This document shows positions 10,301 to 18,006 of a stretch of 64,000 nt of DNA, one piece after another. The notes below the pieces were generated by a model. The model was not told the DNA's origin. It ran no database searches and saw only the letters and a program-made list of their open reading frames with translations. Source of the stretch: an uncultured Bacteroides sp. (lineage in GTDB: Bacteria; Bacteroidota; Bacteroidia; Bacteroidales; Bacteroidaceae). Every line of letters begins with the position of its first letter. The stretch's first letter is position 1. The stretch spans positions 42,371 to 106,370 of the forward strand of contig CAUDXH010000003.1 of assembly GCA_958453305.1 (NCBI GenBank), written 5' to 3'. The position numbers and the translations under genes are program-made.

Positions 10301-10849
10301 GATGTAAGAGAATTGGAGCGTTGCATCCGATGAAACGTTCAGGGTGTAGTTTCCGTCCCAGTCGGTAATCGTTCCGTTAGTTGTTCCTTTTTCCAGAATT
10401 GAAACACCAATCAGAGGTTCTCCGGTGCCGTCTATCACGCGTCCGGTGATTTGAACCTGTGCCTGTTTCACTGCTTGAGTAGAGGCTGATGAAGTGGCAG
10501 AGGTGGATGTCTTTGACAAGTAAACGATGTTTTCATCTACTTTGTAGCTGATTCCTTTTCCAGCCAGAGCCTTGTTTAATACTTCTTCAACCGAAGAGTC
10601 GCTTACGTTAACAGACCCGATAGGGGTATCTGCTAATTCGTCATCATAAAAGAATTGATACTGGGACTGAGATTGGATTTGTTTGATCATGGTCCCCAAT
10701 TGAGAATTGGTTAATGCGATGTTTAACTGAGCTGACACAGCCTGTGCCGGAACAGTAAACAGGGTTGAAACCAATAATGCCCGAACGAGTTTCTTCGAGC
10801 TCATGCACGAGTTTTTGCTTCTCATACCTGCTTTTCTAAGGTTAGACAT
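7394..10849 (-). CDS. SusC-like TonB-dependent transporter with STN signalling domain
   Basis: 1151 aa. A long n-region with a signal peptide ends near VSAQ (about residue 41). An STN (secretin/TonB short N-terminal) domain follows at about 42-112, then a CarboxypepD_reg-like domain at about 132-205 (GRVIDGTGEPLIGVS). A TonB-box-like LEEVVVTALG comes next, then the plug at about 220-340 (LWIVDGVPF, ILKGPNAAALYG) and the beta-barrel to the end. It imports the oligosaccharide captured by SusD using TonB energy. The STN domain is the hallmark of transporters that signal to a FecR anti-sigma, which fits the ECF sigma 240 nt upstream and the FecR at 14690. A perfect inverted repeat lies in its leader at 10885-10916. 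Confidence 0.95.
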   Translation of the reverse strand: MSNLRKAGMRSKNSCMSSKKLVRALLVSTLFTVPAQAVSAQLNIALTNSQLGTMIKQIQSQSQYQFFYDDELADTPIGSVNVSDSSVEEVLNKALAGKGISYKVDENIVYLSKTSTSATSSASTQAVKQAQVQITGRVIDGTGEPLIGVSILEKGTTNGTITDWDGNYTLNVSSDATLQFSYIGYKNEEVPVNGKTVIDLTMKEDTEVLEEVVVTALGIKREKKMLGYAVQELKSDELNKTGDPSVTSALQGKVAGLSMNTSATGLGGSTKITIRGNSSLTDNNQPLWIVDGVPFSDNSTSDASYFGGVDRGGASLDINPDDIESISVLKGPNAAALYGSRAGNGVILVTTKKGSKKDGFGVRYSGNFTWSKVAETLDMQERYGQGHINDDATKDNGQLGAIYSHEDSGSWGPVLNGNEVNAWNGESYAYSKYGNKLKDYFDTGFSQTHNVSVSNGTEKSHYRASFGNSSNKGVFPTEELTRTNVDLNAGTELNKYLSMDGKISLSRTKATNRPEYGQYGAINQLMGIPHNIRLDDLKQYSTEDHVHTNWYGPTAGIRNPYYIINQRHNSDERWRAFGYYTARINFTDWLHLSAKYAFDYYRTRIESTNAGDGINNESTPSTITNDEMNRGEENFFESNAEIMLMGDRQLTDNFRLGFTVGGNFMYQRFEGLTATVGNMVDKTSWMLNAANQINSVNETGYKRAMNSVFGSAQLAWKEYLSLDLTARNDWSSTLPLDNNSFFYPSANLSFVISDFVRSLDKTLPSWITFAKLRLSAAQVGKDTDPYQLYNTYAFKYDKGVLTPSKDNVKMNDQLKPEIATSYEAGLDMKFFNNRLGFDFTYYYSKTKNQIMKVPSVAPWSGGKWVNAGMITNQGVELMLYSTLVDTKDFTFDLNVNIAHNVSTVKELAPEDNVNFMYFNGDGNFPVNVGAVAGGKLGDIYAKNLYKRDENGNIIVNEKGIPQTETDENKRLANPIGNIQPKMTMSVSPTFTYKGVTLSAMFDMKFGGDIFSYSEMLATGNGLAKRTINRGEDNGYMMVFPGVYADGQKNTTPTKASEYYGSMQAEDFIYDASFIKLKELSIGYSFPSSLLKKTPLTSLNVSFVARNLCYLLKHTPGTSPEGGYDTTMFSQAIDYAALPFTRTFGLSVSLGF

Positions 10850-10884
10850 ATTAATGAATTTCTCTGTTTTTATTTAGTTTGTTT

Positions 10885-10916
10885 TCAAAACATATCTAAT
10901 AACAATCATGTTTTGA
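10885..10916 (-). promoter_or_regulatory. Perfect inverted repeat in the SusC leader
   Basis: TCAAAACAT (10885-10893) and ATGTTTTGA (10908-10916) are exact inverse copies around a 14-nt AT-rich spacer, 36 nt upstream of the SusC ATG. It could be an operator, a leader hairpin controlling translation, or part of the sigma-dependent promoter. No TAnnTTTG box was found nearby, consistent with use of an ECF promoter. Function is unproven. Confidence 0.4.
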
Positions 10917-11090
10917 TAACTACTTACATAAAAATGAAACTTTTTTTTAAAATGTCTTTCCAGATGTGTGCAGGGCGAAAAATGAAGGGAAGGGGAGTTG
11001 AGAAAGAAAATAGATATACCTTAATTAATTAAAGTTCGGGATGATGAAACAGAGCCGGATTCCGGATTCCCGGAAGCCGGTGACCCTTTT

Positions 11091-11627
11091 TCACAGGAGT
11101 TGCAAGTGGCTTAGCCGGGTGCGGAGAAACTTGAGTGCTTTGTACATATGGGCCTCTACGGTGCGTAGTGAAATGTTCATGATATCGGCTATTTCTTTAT
11201 TTTTCATGTCGTGAAGATAGCTTAGCTTGAATACTTCCTTGCACTTGTCGGGGAGTGCATTGATGGCTGTATGTATTTCTTGGTGCAACTCCTTGTCTTC
11301 AATGCGCCGGATAACATCTGAGTGATCGGGCTGGTAATATTCCAGACGTTTCTGGTAATATTCTTCTTCTTCGGCACTGTGGCTTTCAACAATGGCACGG
11401 TGCTTGAGGTGATTCAAAGCTTTGGTATAGACGGAGCGGTAAAGGAACGATTGAATCTGTTCGCCGACTTCGATGGAGTCTTTCCGTTTCCATAATTCGG
11501 CAAAGACGTCTTGAACGATGTCTTCGGCTTCGTCTTCACCTACAAGGCGGGTGGCATAGAAGAGAAGCCCGGTGTAATGTTTGCGGAATAAGGATTTATA
11601 TGTCGCTTCAAACGTTTCTTTCATCAA
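11091..11627 (-). CDS. ECF sigma factor (FecI/RpoE-like)
   Basis: 178 aa. Region 2 covers about residues 10-75 (YATRLVGEDEAEDIVQDVFAEL, with the charged RKDS turn). Region 4 covers about 115-170 (ALPDKCKEVFKLSYL, MKNKEIADIMNISLRTVEAHM, a helix-turn-helix contacting the -35). There is no region 1.1 or 3, as expected for an ECF sigma. This is the Bacteroidetes FecI type that drives SusC/SusD expression when its FecR anti-sigma is switched by an STN-type SusC. It lies upstream of susC on the same strand. The cognate FecR is not next to it but 3 kb away on the other strand. A GC-rich hairpin (11055-11080) follows the stop but lacks a T run. Confidence 0.95.
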   Translation of the reverse strand: MMKETFEATYKSLFRKHYTGLLFYATRLVGEDEAEDIVQDVFAELWKRKDSIEVGEQIQSFLYRSVYTKALNHLKHRAIVESHSAEEEEYYQKRLEYYQPDHSDVIRRIEDKELHQEIHTAINALPDKCKEVFKLSYLHDMKNKEIADIMNISLRTVEAHMYKALKFLRTRLSHLQLL

Positions 11628-11664
11628 CCGATTTATTTTTATTAGGCAAAGTGTCTGTCTGTTG

Positions 11665-11672
11665 CAAATATA
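11665..11672 (-). promoter_or_regulatory. -7 box of the ECF sigma gene
   Basis: CAAATATA on plus reads TATATTTG on minus, about 38 nt upstream of the sigma start. A second TATCTTTG match lies at 11698-11705. Either could serve, so basal transcription by the housekeeping sigma is likely. Confidence 0.5.
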
Positions 11673-11933
11673 CGAATAACTTTTGGCTTTGCTAACACAA
11701 AGATACGCTCCTTTCTGTGGAAAGCCAATATCGGAAAGGAATAAAGGTGTGAAATTCTGTTAATGAAAAAGAAGTTTTTTTTGCTCTGTCCTTGTAGGCT
11801 CACTTGCCAGTTTTTTGTCGTATTGTGGCTTTTTTTCTTCTGCGGTTCACTTGTGGTTTTGCAGGTACTTGGTTTGAATAGAGGTGTAGATGTTTTTCTT
11901 CAGTAAGGGAAAATAGAAACTTTGCGGTGAATT

Positions 11934-12017
11934 TTATAAACAGAAGTTCTGTTTGTAAAAACAAAGGTTTTGGATGTATAAACAGAGCTTTTGTTTTTAC
12001 AGCCAAAGTCTTTGTTT
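11934..12017. repeat. Tandem array of four 21-nt units with internal dyad symmetry
   Basis: Units begin at 11934, 11955, 11976 and 11997, each exactly 21 nt. Units 1 and 3 share 17 of 21 bases, units 2 and 3 share 16, units 4 and 3 share 14. Each carries a near-palindrome: AAACAGAAGTTCTGTTT in unit 1 is perfect around one base, and CAAAGTCTTTG in unit 4 likewise. GTAAAAACAAA (11955-11965) is also the exact inverse of 11990-12000. The array lies between divergent promoters. The role is unknown; a two-helical-turn repeat suggests protein binding along one DNA face. Confidence 0.6.
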
Positions 12018-12372
12018 TGATTTTCAGGTAAGGGAAAGAGGGCTTTGGATAACGGACTGATAAGAGATTAAAATACCCTGATCAGCTACCGTTGGTTTGG
12101 AAAGCATGAACCTCCGGCAGTTTGTTGCCTATAAGCTTGCCTATTTACAAGTTTAAACGTAGGTGTAACTTTAAGTAGAAAATTTAAATACGGTCTAAGT
12201 GTTTTTTCTCGTTTTCTTGTTATATCTTTAGAGATTGAAAAAGTATATACGTATTTAGTTCGTTGTATTTTTGGTTTGTAGATTTGTTTCTATTTGATAG
12301 TCAATGGAAAATGATAAAACTGGACATCTGGAAACTGAAAGACATAAAACTTATTAACCCTAATAAAATAAT

Positions 12373-14583
12373 ATGAGATTTAAAGGATTTTCCGTATGTG
12401 TTCTTGCTGCTTTAACTACTGCTTGCGGTGTGTCGGATAAGGTAGCTTCAGAAGTTGATTATACACAATATGTAAACCCGTTTATCGGTACCGACTTTAC
12501 GGGTAATACTTACCCAGGAGCACAAGCTCCATTTGGTATGGTTCAGTTGAGCCCAGATAACGGTTTGCCGGGTTGGGACCGTATTTCCGGTTATTTCTAT
12601 CCGGACAGTACGATTGCCGGATTCAGCCATACGCACTTGTCGGGTACGGGAGCGGGTGATTTGTATGATATTTTGTTTATGCCGGTAACTGTGCCTTATA
12701 AAGAGGCTGAGGCTCCATTGGGTATTCATTCAAAATTCTCGCATGATACAGAGTCGGCATCGGCAGGATATTATAAAGTAATGCTTGATGATTATGGAAT
12801 TCAAGTGGAACTGACTGCCACCGAACGCTGTGGGGTGCAGCGTTATACGTTTCCTGAAGCTGAATCGGCTATCTTTTTGAATTTGGCAAAAGCGATGAAC
12901 TGGGATGTGACCGAAGATTCTTATATTGAAGCTGTTGACTCGGTAACGGTGCGTGGATACCGTTTCTCGGACGGATGGGCACGTGGTCAGAAAGTGTATT
13001 TCTGCTCTCGCTTTTCACGTCCCTTCAAACAGATGAGCCTGGATACGGTGCTGATTGAAAAAGAAGGGATGAAATTAAGTAATGGAGTGATAGCTCGCTT
13101 TGATTATTCTACGCATAAGGATGAACAGATAACGGTAGTTACTGCTATTTCAGGAACAAGCATGGACGGGGCTGTCAAGAATCTGTTGGCTGAGGCTCCT
13201 GATAATGATTTTGATGCTTATCTGAAGAAGGCGAAAGCTTTATGGAATAAAGAGCTGGGAAAAATCGCAGTTGAATCGGATAATGTAGATGATAAAACCG
13301 TATTCTATACTTCTTTATATCACAGTATGTTGGCTCCTACGGTTTACAGTGATGTAGATGGAGCTTATTACGGACCAGACAAGCTGGTGCACAAGGCAGA
13401 CGGATGGACTAATTATAGCACCTTCTCTTTGTGGGATACCTATCGTGCGGCCCATCCGCTGTTTACCTATACTCAGCCGGAACGCACGAATGACATGGTG
13501 AAATCGTTTATTGCCTTCTTTGAACAGAATGGACGTTTGCCGGTGTGGAATTTTCAGGGAAGTGAAACAGATATGATGATTGGATATCATTCGGTTCCGG
13601 TCATTGTGGATGCTTATTTGAAAGGAATCGGTGACTTTGATGCAGAAAAAGCACTGGAGGCTTGTGTGAAAACGGCTAATCTAGATGAATATCGAGGTAT
13701 CGGAGTATATAAAGAGAAAGGTTATGTGCCTTATGATTTGAAACCTTATGAAAACTGGTCACTTTCAAAAACCTTGGAGTATGCGTTCGATGATTATTGT
13801 ATTGCACGCATGGCCGAGAAGATGGGAAAAACGGCTGTGATGGAGGAGTTTGATAAGCGGGCTGCTAACTACAAGAATGTCTTTAATCCGGTAACATCAT
13901 TCATGCAGCCGCGGGCTTTAAATGGTGATTTTATTGCTGATTTCCGGGCTGATGCCTATACGGAGGATATTTGTGAAAGCAACGGATGGCAATACCTTTG
14001 GTCAGTGCAGCATGACATTGAAGGGCTGATTGGTTTGACGGGTGGAACAGAACGGTTTGCTCAGAAGCTGGATAGTATGTTTACTTATCAGCCTACCGAT
14101 GATGAGGAACTTCCTATCTTTAGTACAGGTATGATTGGACAGTATGCGCATGGAAACGAACCGAGTCATCATGTGGCTTATTTGTTTAATTATGTCAATC
14201 AGCCTTGGAAAGGACAAAAGTATTTAGCTCAAATCATGCACGACCTTTATACTAACACACCGGACGGACTTTGTGGAAATGAAGACTGTGGGCAGATGTC
14301 GGCTTGGTATGTTATGAGTGCTATGGGATTTTACCCTGTAAATCCGGTATCGGGTGTTTATGAAATAGGAACTCCTTTGTTCCCGAAAGTTCAGCTTCAT
14401 CTGTCGAATGGAAAGGTTTTCACGGTGTTGGCTCATCAGGTTAGCCGTGAGAATATTTACATCCAGTCGGTAAAAGTCAATGGAGTTGCTTATGATAAAC
14501 CCTATATCACTCATCAGCAAATTATGGATGGGGCAACCTTGGAATTTGAGATGGGCAATATGCCGGGAAAGGCTTGGTATTAG
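12373..14583 (+). CDS. GH92 alpha-mannosidase, lipoprotein
   Basis: 736 aa with a lipobox (LTTAC at about residues 14-18). The N-terminal beta-sandwich starts at YTQYVNPFIGTDFTGNTYPGA, and the alpha/alpha-barrel covers the second half. Family landmarks are present: GFSHTHLSGTG, a conserved Glu in ICESNGWQY, HGNEPSHH, and GNEDCGQMSAWY, the segments where the catalytic acid, the base and the calcium site lie in characterised members. GH92 enzymes are calcium-dependent, inverting exo-alpha-mannosidases acting on alpha-1,2/1,3/1,4/1,6 links or mannose-phosphates of N-glycans and yeast mannan. It opens a plus-strand operon GH92-FecR-GH92-GH92 that diverges from the sigma-susC-susD operon. Linkage specificity cannot be read from sequence alone. 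Confidence 0.95.
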   Translation: MRFKGFSVCVLAALTTACGVSDKVASEVDYTQYVNPFIGTDFTGNTYPGAQAPFGMVQLSPDNGLPGWDRISGYFYPDSTIAGFSHTHLSGTGAGDLYDILFMPVTVPYKEAEAPLGIHSKFSHDTESASAGYYKVMLDDYGIQVELTATERCGVQRYTFPEAESAIFLNLAKAMNWDVTEDSYIEAVDSVTVRGYRFSDGWARGQKVYFCSRFSRPFKQMSLDTVLIEKEGMKLSNGVIARFDYSTHKDEQITVVTAISGTSMDGAVKNLLAEAPDNDFDAYLKKAKALWNKELGKIAVESDNVDDKTVFYTSLYHSMLAPTVYSDVDGAYYGPDKLVHKADGWTNYSTFSLWDTYRAAHPLFTYTQPERTNDMVKSFIAFFEQNGRLPVWNFQGSETDMMIGYHSVPVIVDAYLKGIGDFDAEKALEACVKTANLDEYRGIGVYKEKGYVPYDLKPYENWSLSKTLEYAFDDYCIARMAEKMGKTAVMEEFDKRAANYKNVFNPVTSFMQPRALNGDFIADFRADAYTEDICESNGWQYLWSVQHDIEGLIGLTGGTERFAQKLDSMFTYQPTDDEELPIFSTGMIGQYAHGNEPSHHVAYLFNYVNQPWKGQKYLAQIMHDLYTNTPDGLCGNEDCGQMSAWYVMSAMGFYPVNPVSGVYEIGTPLFPKVQLHLSNGKVFTVLAHQVSRENIYIQSVKVNGVAYDKPYITHQQIMDGATLEFEMGNMPGKAWY

Positions 14584-14689
14584 TCCGGAAATTTGTACCT
14601 TTTCGGGACGCCGGTCTTGTAAAGGTAAATGATAAGAGCTTTTTCATAGAGGATAATTCTCTGTGATAAAAGGAATATTGAAAAAAGAT

Positions 14690-15682
14690 ATGAAAAAAAT
14701 TGGATATAATGAAATAATACGTTTCTTCGATAACGAATGTTCGGCAGAAGAGAGAGAGGCTGTCATTCGGTGGGTCAATCAGTCGGATGAAAATGCCCGT
14801 CTGTTTTTTTCATGGGAAGAAATGTATATGTTGGGAAAGGCAGATTCTGCGCGTGAAGAACAGTTGCTTCGGAAGGCGGAAAAGAAACTGGATGCTTTTA
14901 TTACAGCCGAGAAACAACGCCGTTCTTTTGTGTTGCGTGTACGTACAATGATGAAGTATGCGGCGGTAGCTGCTGTTCTGGCTGTTTTCTCCTGGATAGC
15001 TCTGTATATGTCCGGCGTCCGTTCAGACAGTGATATGCTTGTCGTATCAACTTTGGCTGGTGAAAAGAAGGAAGTCATTCTTCCTGATGGCAGTAAAGTG
15101 TGGTTGAATGAAAAGTCTGTGTTGAAATATCCTGAAGCATTTGCCGATGATAAACGTTTTTTGGATTTAGACGGGGAGGCTTACTTTGAGGTTACAAAGG
15201 ATAAGCACAAGCCGTTTATCGTGAAAAATCCGGCAATGAGCGTACAGGTGCTCGGTACAAAGTTTAACTTTAAGGGAAATGCCTTAGGCCGGATTGCTGA
15301 AGCTTCTTTGATAGAAGGAGAAATCAAAGCCATAGGAAATCACGATGAAGGGGCTATAACGCTGGTTCCCGGACAGAAGGTGGAGCTGAATGTCGTGACC
15401 AGGCAAATGAAGGTTACGGAAGCAAATACGGCTCTTGATGCGGTATGGCATAACAACCTGATTCCGTTTAAGAATGCTGATATTTTCAGCATAGCTGAAA
15501 CACTTGAAGCATTATATGGAGTTGATATAATTCTCTCACCGGATATCAGCGGACTGAAAACTTATTCAGGTGTATTAAAAAAGAAAGATTCGATAGATGA
15601 GATGTTGGAGATTTTACAGACTATACTTCATATTCATTATGAAATACGTCAGAATACCATCTTCTTGTCATTAAATAAATAA
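14690..15682 (+). CDS. FecR-family anti-sigma factor
   Basis: 330 aa from ATG 14690. A GTG at 14663 would add nine residues but has less support. The cytoplasmic N-terminal region (about 1-85; IIRFFDNECSAEEREAV) binds the sigma factor. One transmembrane helix is at about 88-106 (YAAVAAVLAVFSWIALYMS). The periplasmic FecR domain covers about 115-215 (EVILPDGSKVWLNEKS, LDGEAYFEV), and the C-terminal DUF4974-type domain covers about 255-330, which contacts the STN domain of SusC. It is the only FecR in the window and the likely partner of the sigma at 11091-11627. Its place between two GH92 genes on the opposite strand, rather than directly after sigma, is unusual. It ends 13 nt before the next GH92. 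Confidence 0.95.
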   Translation: MKKIGYNEIIRFFDNECSAEEREAVIRWVNQSDENARLFFSWEEMYMLGKADSAREEQLLRKAEKKLDAFITAEKQRRSFVLRVRTMMKYAAVAAVLAVFSWIALYMSGVRSDSDMLVVSTLAGEKKEVILPDGSKVWLNEKSVLKYPEAFADDKRFLDLDGEAYFEVTKDKHKPFIVKNPAMSVQVLGTKFNFKGNALGRIAEASLIEGEIKAIGNHDEGAITLVPGQKVELNVVTRQMKVTEANTALDAVWHNNLIPFKNADIFSIAETLEALYGVDIILSPDISGLKTYSGVLKKKDSIDEMLEILQTILHIHYEIRQNTIFLSLNK

Positions 15683-15695
15683 TCCCTTGAGTGAT

Positions 15696-17978
15696 ATGAT
15701 GATAAAAAAAACTTTTGTTTTGGCATGTGGCATCGGAACGATGCTTTTGGCTGCATGTTCTGCAGATGTTGCAGTAGAAAAAGATTACGCTGCTTATGTA
15801 AACCCGTTTGTGGGAACAGGTGGACATGGACATACGTTTCCGGGAGCAGTGGTTCCGAACGGTATGATTCAACCAAGTCCTGATACACGTATTGATGGAT
15901 GGGATGCTTGTTCTGGCTATTATTACGAAGATTCATTGATGAATGGCTTTTCGCACACCCATCTCAGTGGAACCGGATGTGCAGATTATGGAGATTTTCT
16001 GCTGATGCCCACGGTAGGTGAACAGGTTTGTAATCCTCAGAATTTTTCAAAGCAGAATTTGCCTTTTGCTTCTAACTTCTCACATGCCAGTGAAGTGGCA
16101 GAGCCGGGATATTATTCTGTATTTCTTGACCGCTATGGAGTGAAGGCTGAAATGACCTCAACAAAGCGGGCGGCTCTTCATCGGTTTACTTTTCCTGAAG
16201 CGGAAAAGGCGGGTTTTATTTTGGATTTAGATTATTCTATACAGCATCAAACCAATCTGGATATGCAAGTTGAGGTGGTAAGTGATACGGAAATTCGTGG
16301 ACATAAACTGACTCAATACTGGGCTTTCGACCAGCAGGCAAGTTTCTATGCAAAGTTCTCGAAGCCGTTTACGTATGAGGTGCTTCGTGATACGTTGACT
16401 GACCAGAACGGAAAGAAACAGCCGCGTTGCAAAGTCTTGCTTCAGTTTGCCACTCAGAAAGATGAGCAGGTGATGGTTAAGATGGCGGTTTCGGCAGTTG
16501 ACATGGAAGGTGCACGGAAGAACTTGGAGGCTGAAATTCCTGAATGGGATTTTGAAGGTATCCGGAAATCGGCCCGTCAGGCATGGAATAACTACCTTTC
16601 CAAGATTGATGTGACTACTGCTGAGCAGGATGACAAAACGATTTTCTACACCGCCATGTATCACACGGCAATTAGTCCGAACTTGTTTACCGATGTAGAT
16701 GGCCGTTATCTGGGTATGGATTTAAAGACACATCAAGGCGATGTAAATCAGCCTGTGTATACCACGTTTTCTTTGTGGGATACTTTCAGGGCTCTTCATC
16801 CTTTGCTTTCTATCATTGATCCGGCAAAGAATAATGCTTATATCCGTTCGTTGCTTTTGAAGGCTCAAGAAGGTGGCGTACTGCCTAAATGGGAACTTGC
16901 CGGAAATTATACGGCCACAATGATTGGTTACCATGCAGCTTCCTTGATGGCAGATGCTTATACAAAAGGATATGCTGATTTTGATTTGGATGAGGCTTAT
17001 AAGGCTTGTATCCGTGCAGCAGAATATGATACTACTGGTATTAAATGTCCGGAGCTGGTGTTGCCAGTGTTGATACCAATGGCTCGATATTATAAAAATA
17101 CATTAGGATATATTCCTTGTGACCGTGAAAACGAATCGGTAGCTAAGGCATTGGAATATGCATACGATGATTATTGTATTTCCATATTGGCAGAAGCAGT
17201 AGGGGATTATAAAAATCAGGAAAAATATGCCAAGTTTGCCAAAGCTTATGAATTGTATTTTGACCCGTCTACCCGCTTTATGCGTGGGTTAGACTCAAAG
17301 GGAAAATGGCGTACTCCGTTTAATCCCCGGGCTTCTAATCATCGTAATGACGACTATTGTGAAGGTACTGCATGGCAATGGACTTGGTTCGTGCCTCATG
17401 ATATTGAGGGATTAGTCGGACTGATGGGAGGTGAAGATGCCTTTGTAGGTAAACTTGACTCACTGTTTACTGCCCCTTCACAGATGGAAGGAGAAGTGGT
17501 TTCGGCTGATATTACCGGTTTGATAGGTCAGTATGCACAAGGCAATGAGCCGAGCCATCATGTTATTCATATGTATAACTATGTAAACAGACCTTGGCAG
17601 ACACAAGAGTTGCTTGACCGCGTGTTTAAGGAACAATACCGTAATGACCCTGATGGCTTGTCGGGTAATGAAGATTGCGGACAGATGTCGGCTTGGTATA
17701 TCTTGAACTCAATGGGATTCTATCAAGTTTGTCCGGGTAAGCCCGTGTATTCCATTGGTCGTCCTGTCTTTGACAAAGTGGTTATTAATTTGCCAGAAAA
17801 TAAAACATTCACTATTACAGCACTCAATAACTCAAAGGAGAATAAATATATACAGGCTGTGAAGTTGAACGGAAAAGACTTGTCTACTCCCTTTTTCGAG
17901 CATAAGGATATGATAAACGGGGGTACATTGGAATTTGTGATGACAAATCAGCCGACTCAATGGGGTGTAAAGAAATAA
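15696..17978 (+). CDS. GH92 alpha-mannosidase, lipoprotein (second copy)
   Basis: 760 aa. The earliest in-frame start is TTG at 15687; I prefer the ATG pair at 15696/15699, which opens a compact signal ending in a lipobox (LLAAC). It contains YAAYVNPFVGTGGHGHTFPGA, GFSHTHLSGTG, GNEPSHH and GNEDCGQMSAWY, so all recognised GH92 segments are intact. It is similar to the GH92 at 12373 over the whole length but differs enough in loops to suggest a different linkage preference. It removes alpha-mannose residues from the non-reducing end. It follows fecR by 13 nt and precedes the third GH92 by 28 nt, so the genes are co-transcribed. Confidence 0.95.
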   Translation: MMIKKTFVLACGIGTMLLAACSADVAVEKDYAAYVNPFVGTGGHGHTFPGAVVPNGMIQPSPDTRIDGWDACSGYYYEDSLMNGFSHTHLSGTGCADYGDFLLMPTVGEQVCNPQNFSKQNLPFASNFSHASEVAEPGYYSVFLDRYGVKAEMTSTKRAALHRFTFPEAEKAGFILDLDYSIQHQTNLDMQVEVVSDTEIRGHKLTQYWAFDQQASFYAKFSKPFTYEVLRDTLTDQNGKKQPRCKVLLQFATQKDEQVMVKMAVSAVDMEGARKNLEAEIPEWDFEGIRKSARQAWNNYLSKIDVTTAEQDDKTIFYTAMYHTAISPNLFTDVDGRYLGMDLKTHQGDVNQPVYTTFSLWDTFRALHPLLSIIDPAKNNAYIRSLLLKAQEGGVLPKWELAGNYTATMIGYHAASLMADAYTKGYADFDLDEAYKACIRAAEYDTTGIKCPELVLPVLIPMARYYKNTLGYIPCDRENESVAKALEYAYDDYCISILAEAVGDYKNQEKYAKFAKAYELYFDPSTRFMRGLDSKGKWRTPFNPRASNHRNDDYCEGTAWQWTWFVPHDIEGLVGLMGGEDAFVGKLDSLFTAPSQMEGEVVSADITGLIGQYAQGNEPSHHVIHMYNYVNRPWQTQELLDRVFKEQYRNDPDGLSGNEDCGQMSAWYILNSMGFYQVCPGKPVYSIGRPVFDKVVINLPENKTFTITALNNSKENKYIQAVKLNGKDLSTPFFEHKDMINGGTLEFVMTNQPTQWGVKK

Positions 17979-18006
17979 TAACTATTATATAAATTATAAA
18001 TAAGCC

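Larger units (their letters stand above)
11628..12372. other. 745-nt divergent intergenic region between sigma gene and GH92
   Basis: No protein gene is credible here. It holds the minus-strand -7 boxes for the sigma gene (11665-11672, 11698-11705), the 4 x 21-nt dyad array (11934-12017), and near the right end TATCTTTA (12223-12230), a one-mismatch -7 box that could serve the GH92 operon with a leader of about 140 nt. The rest is AT-rich and unremarkable. Confidence 0.5.
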
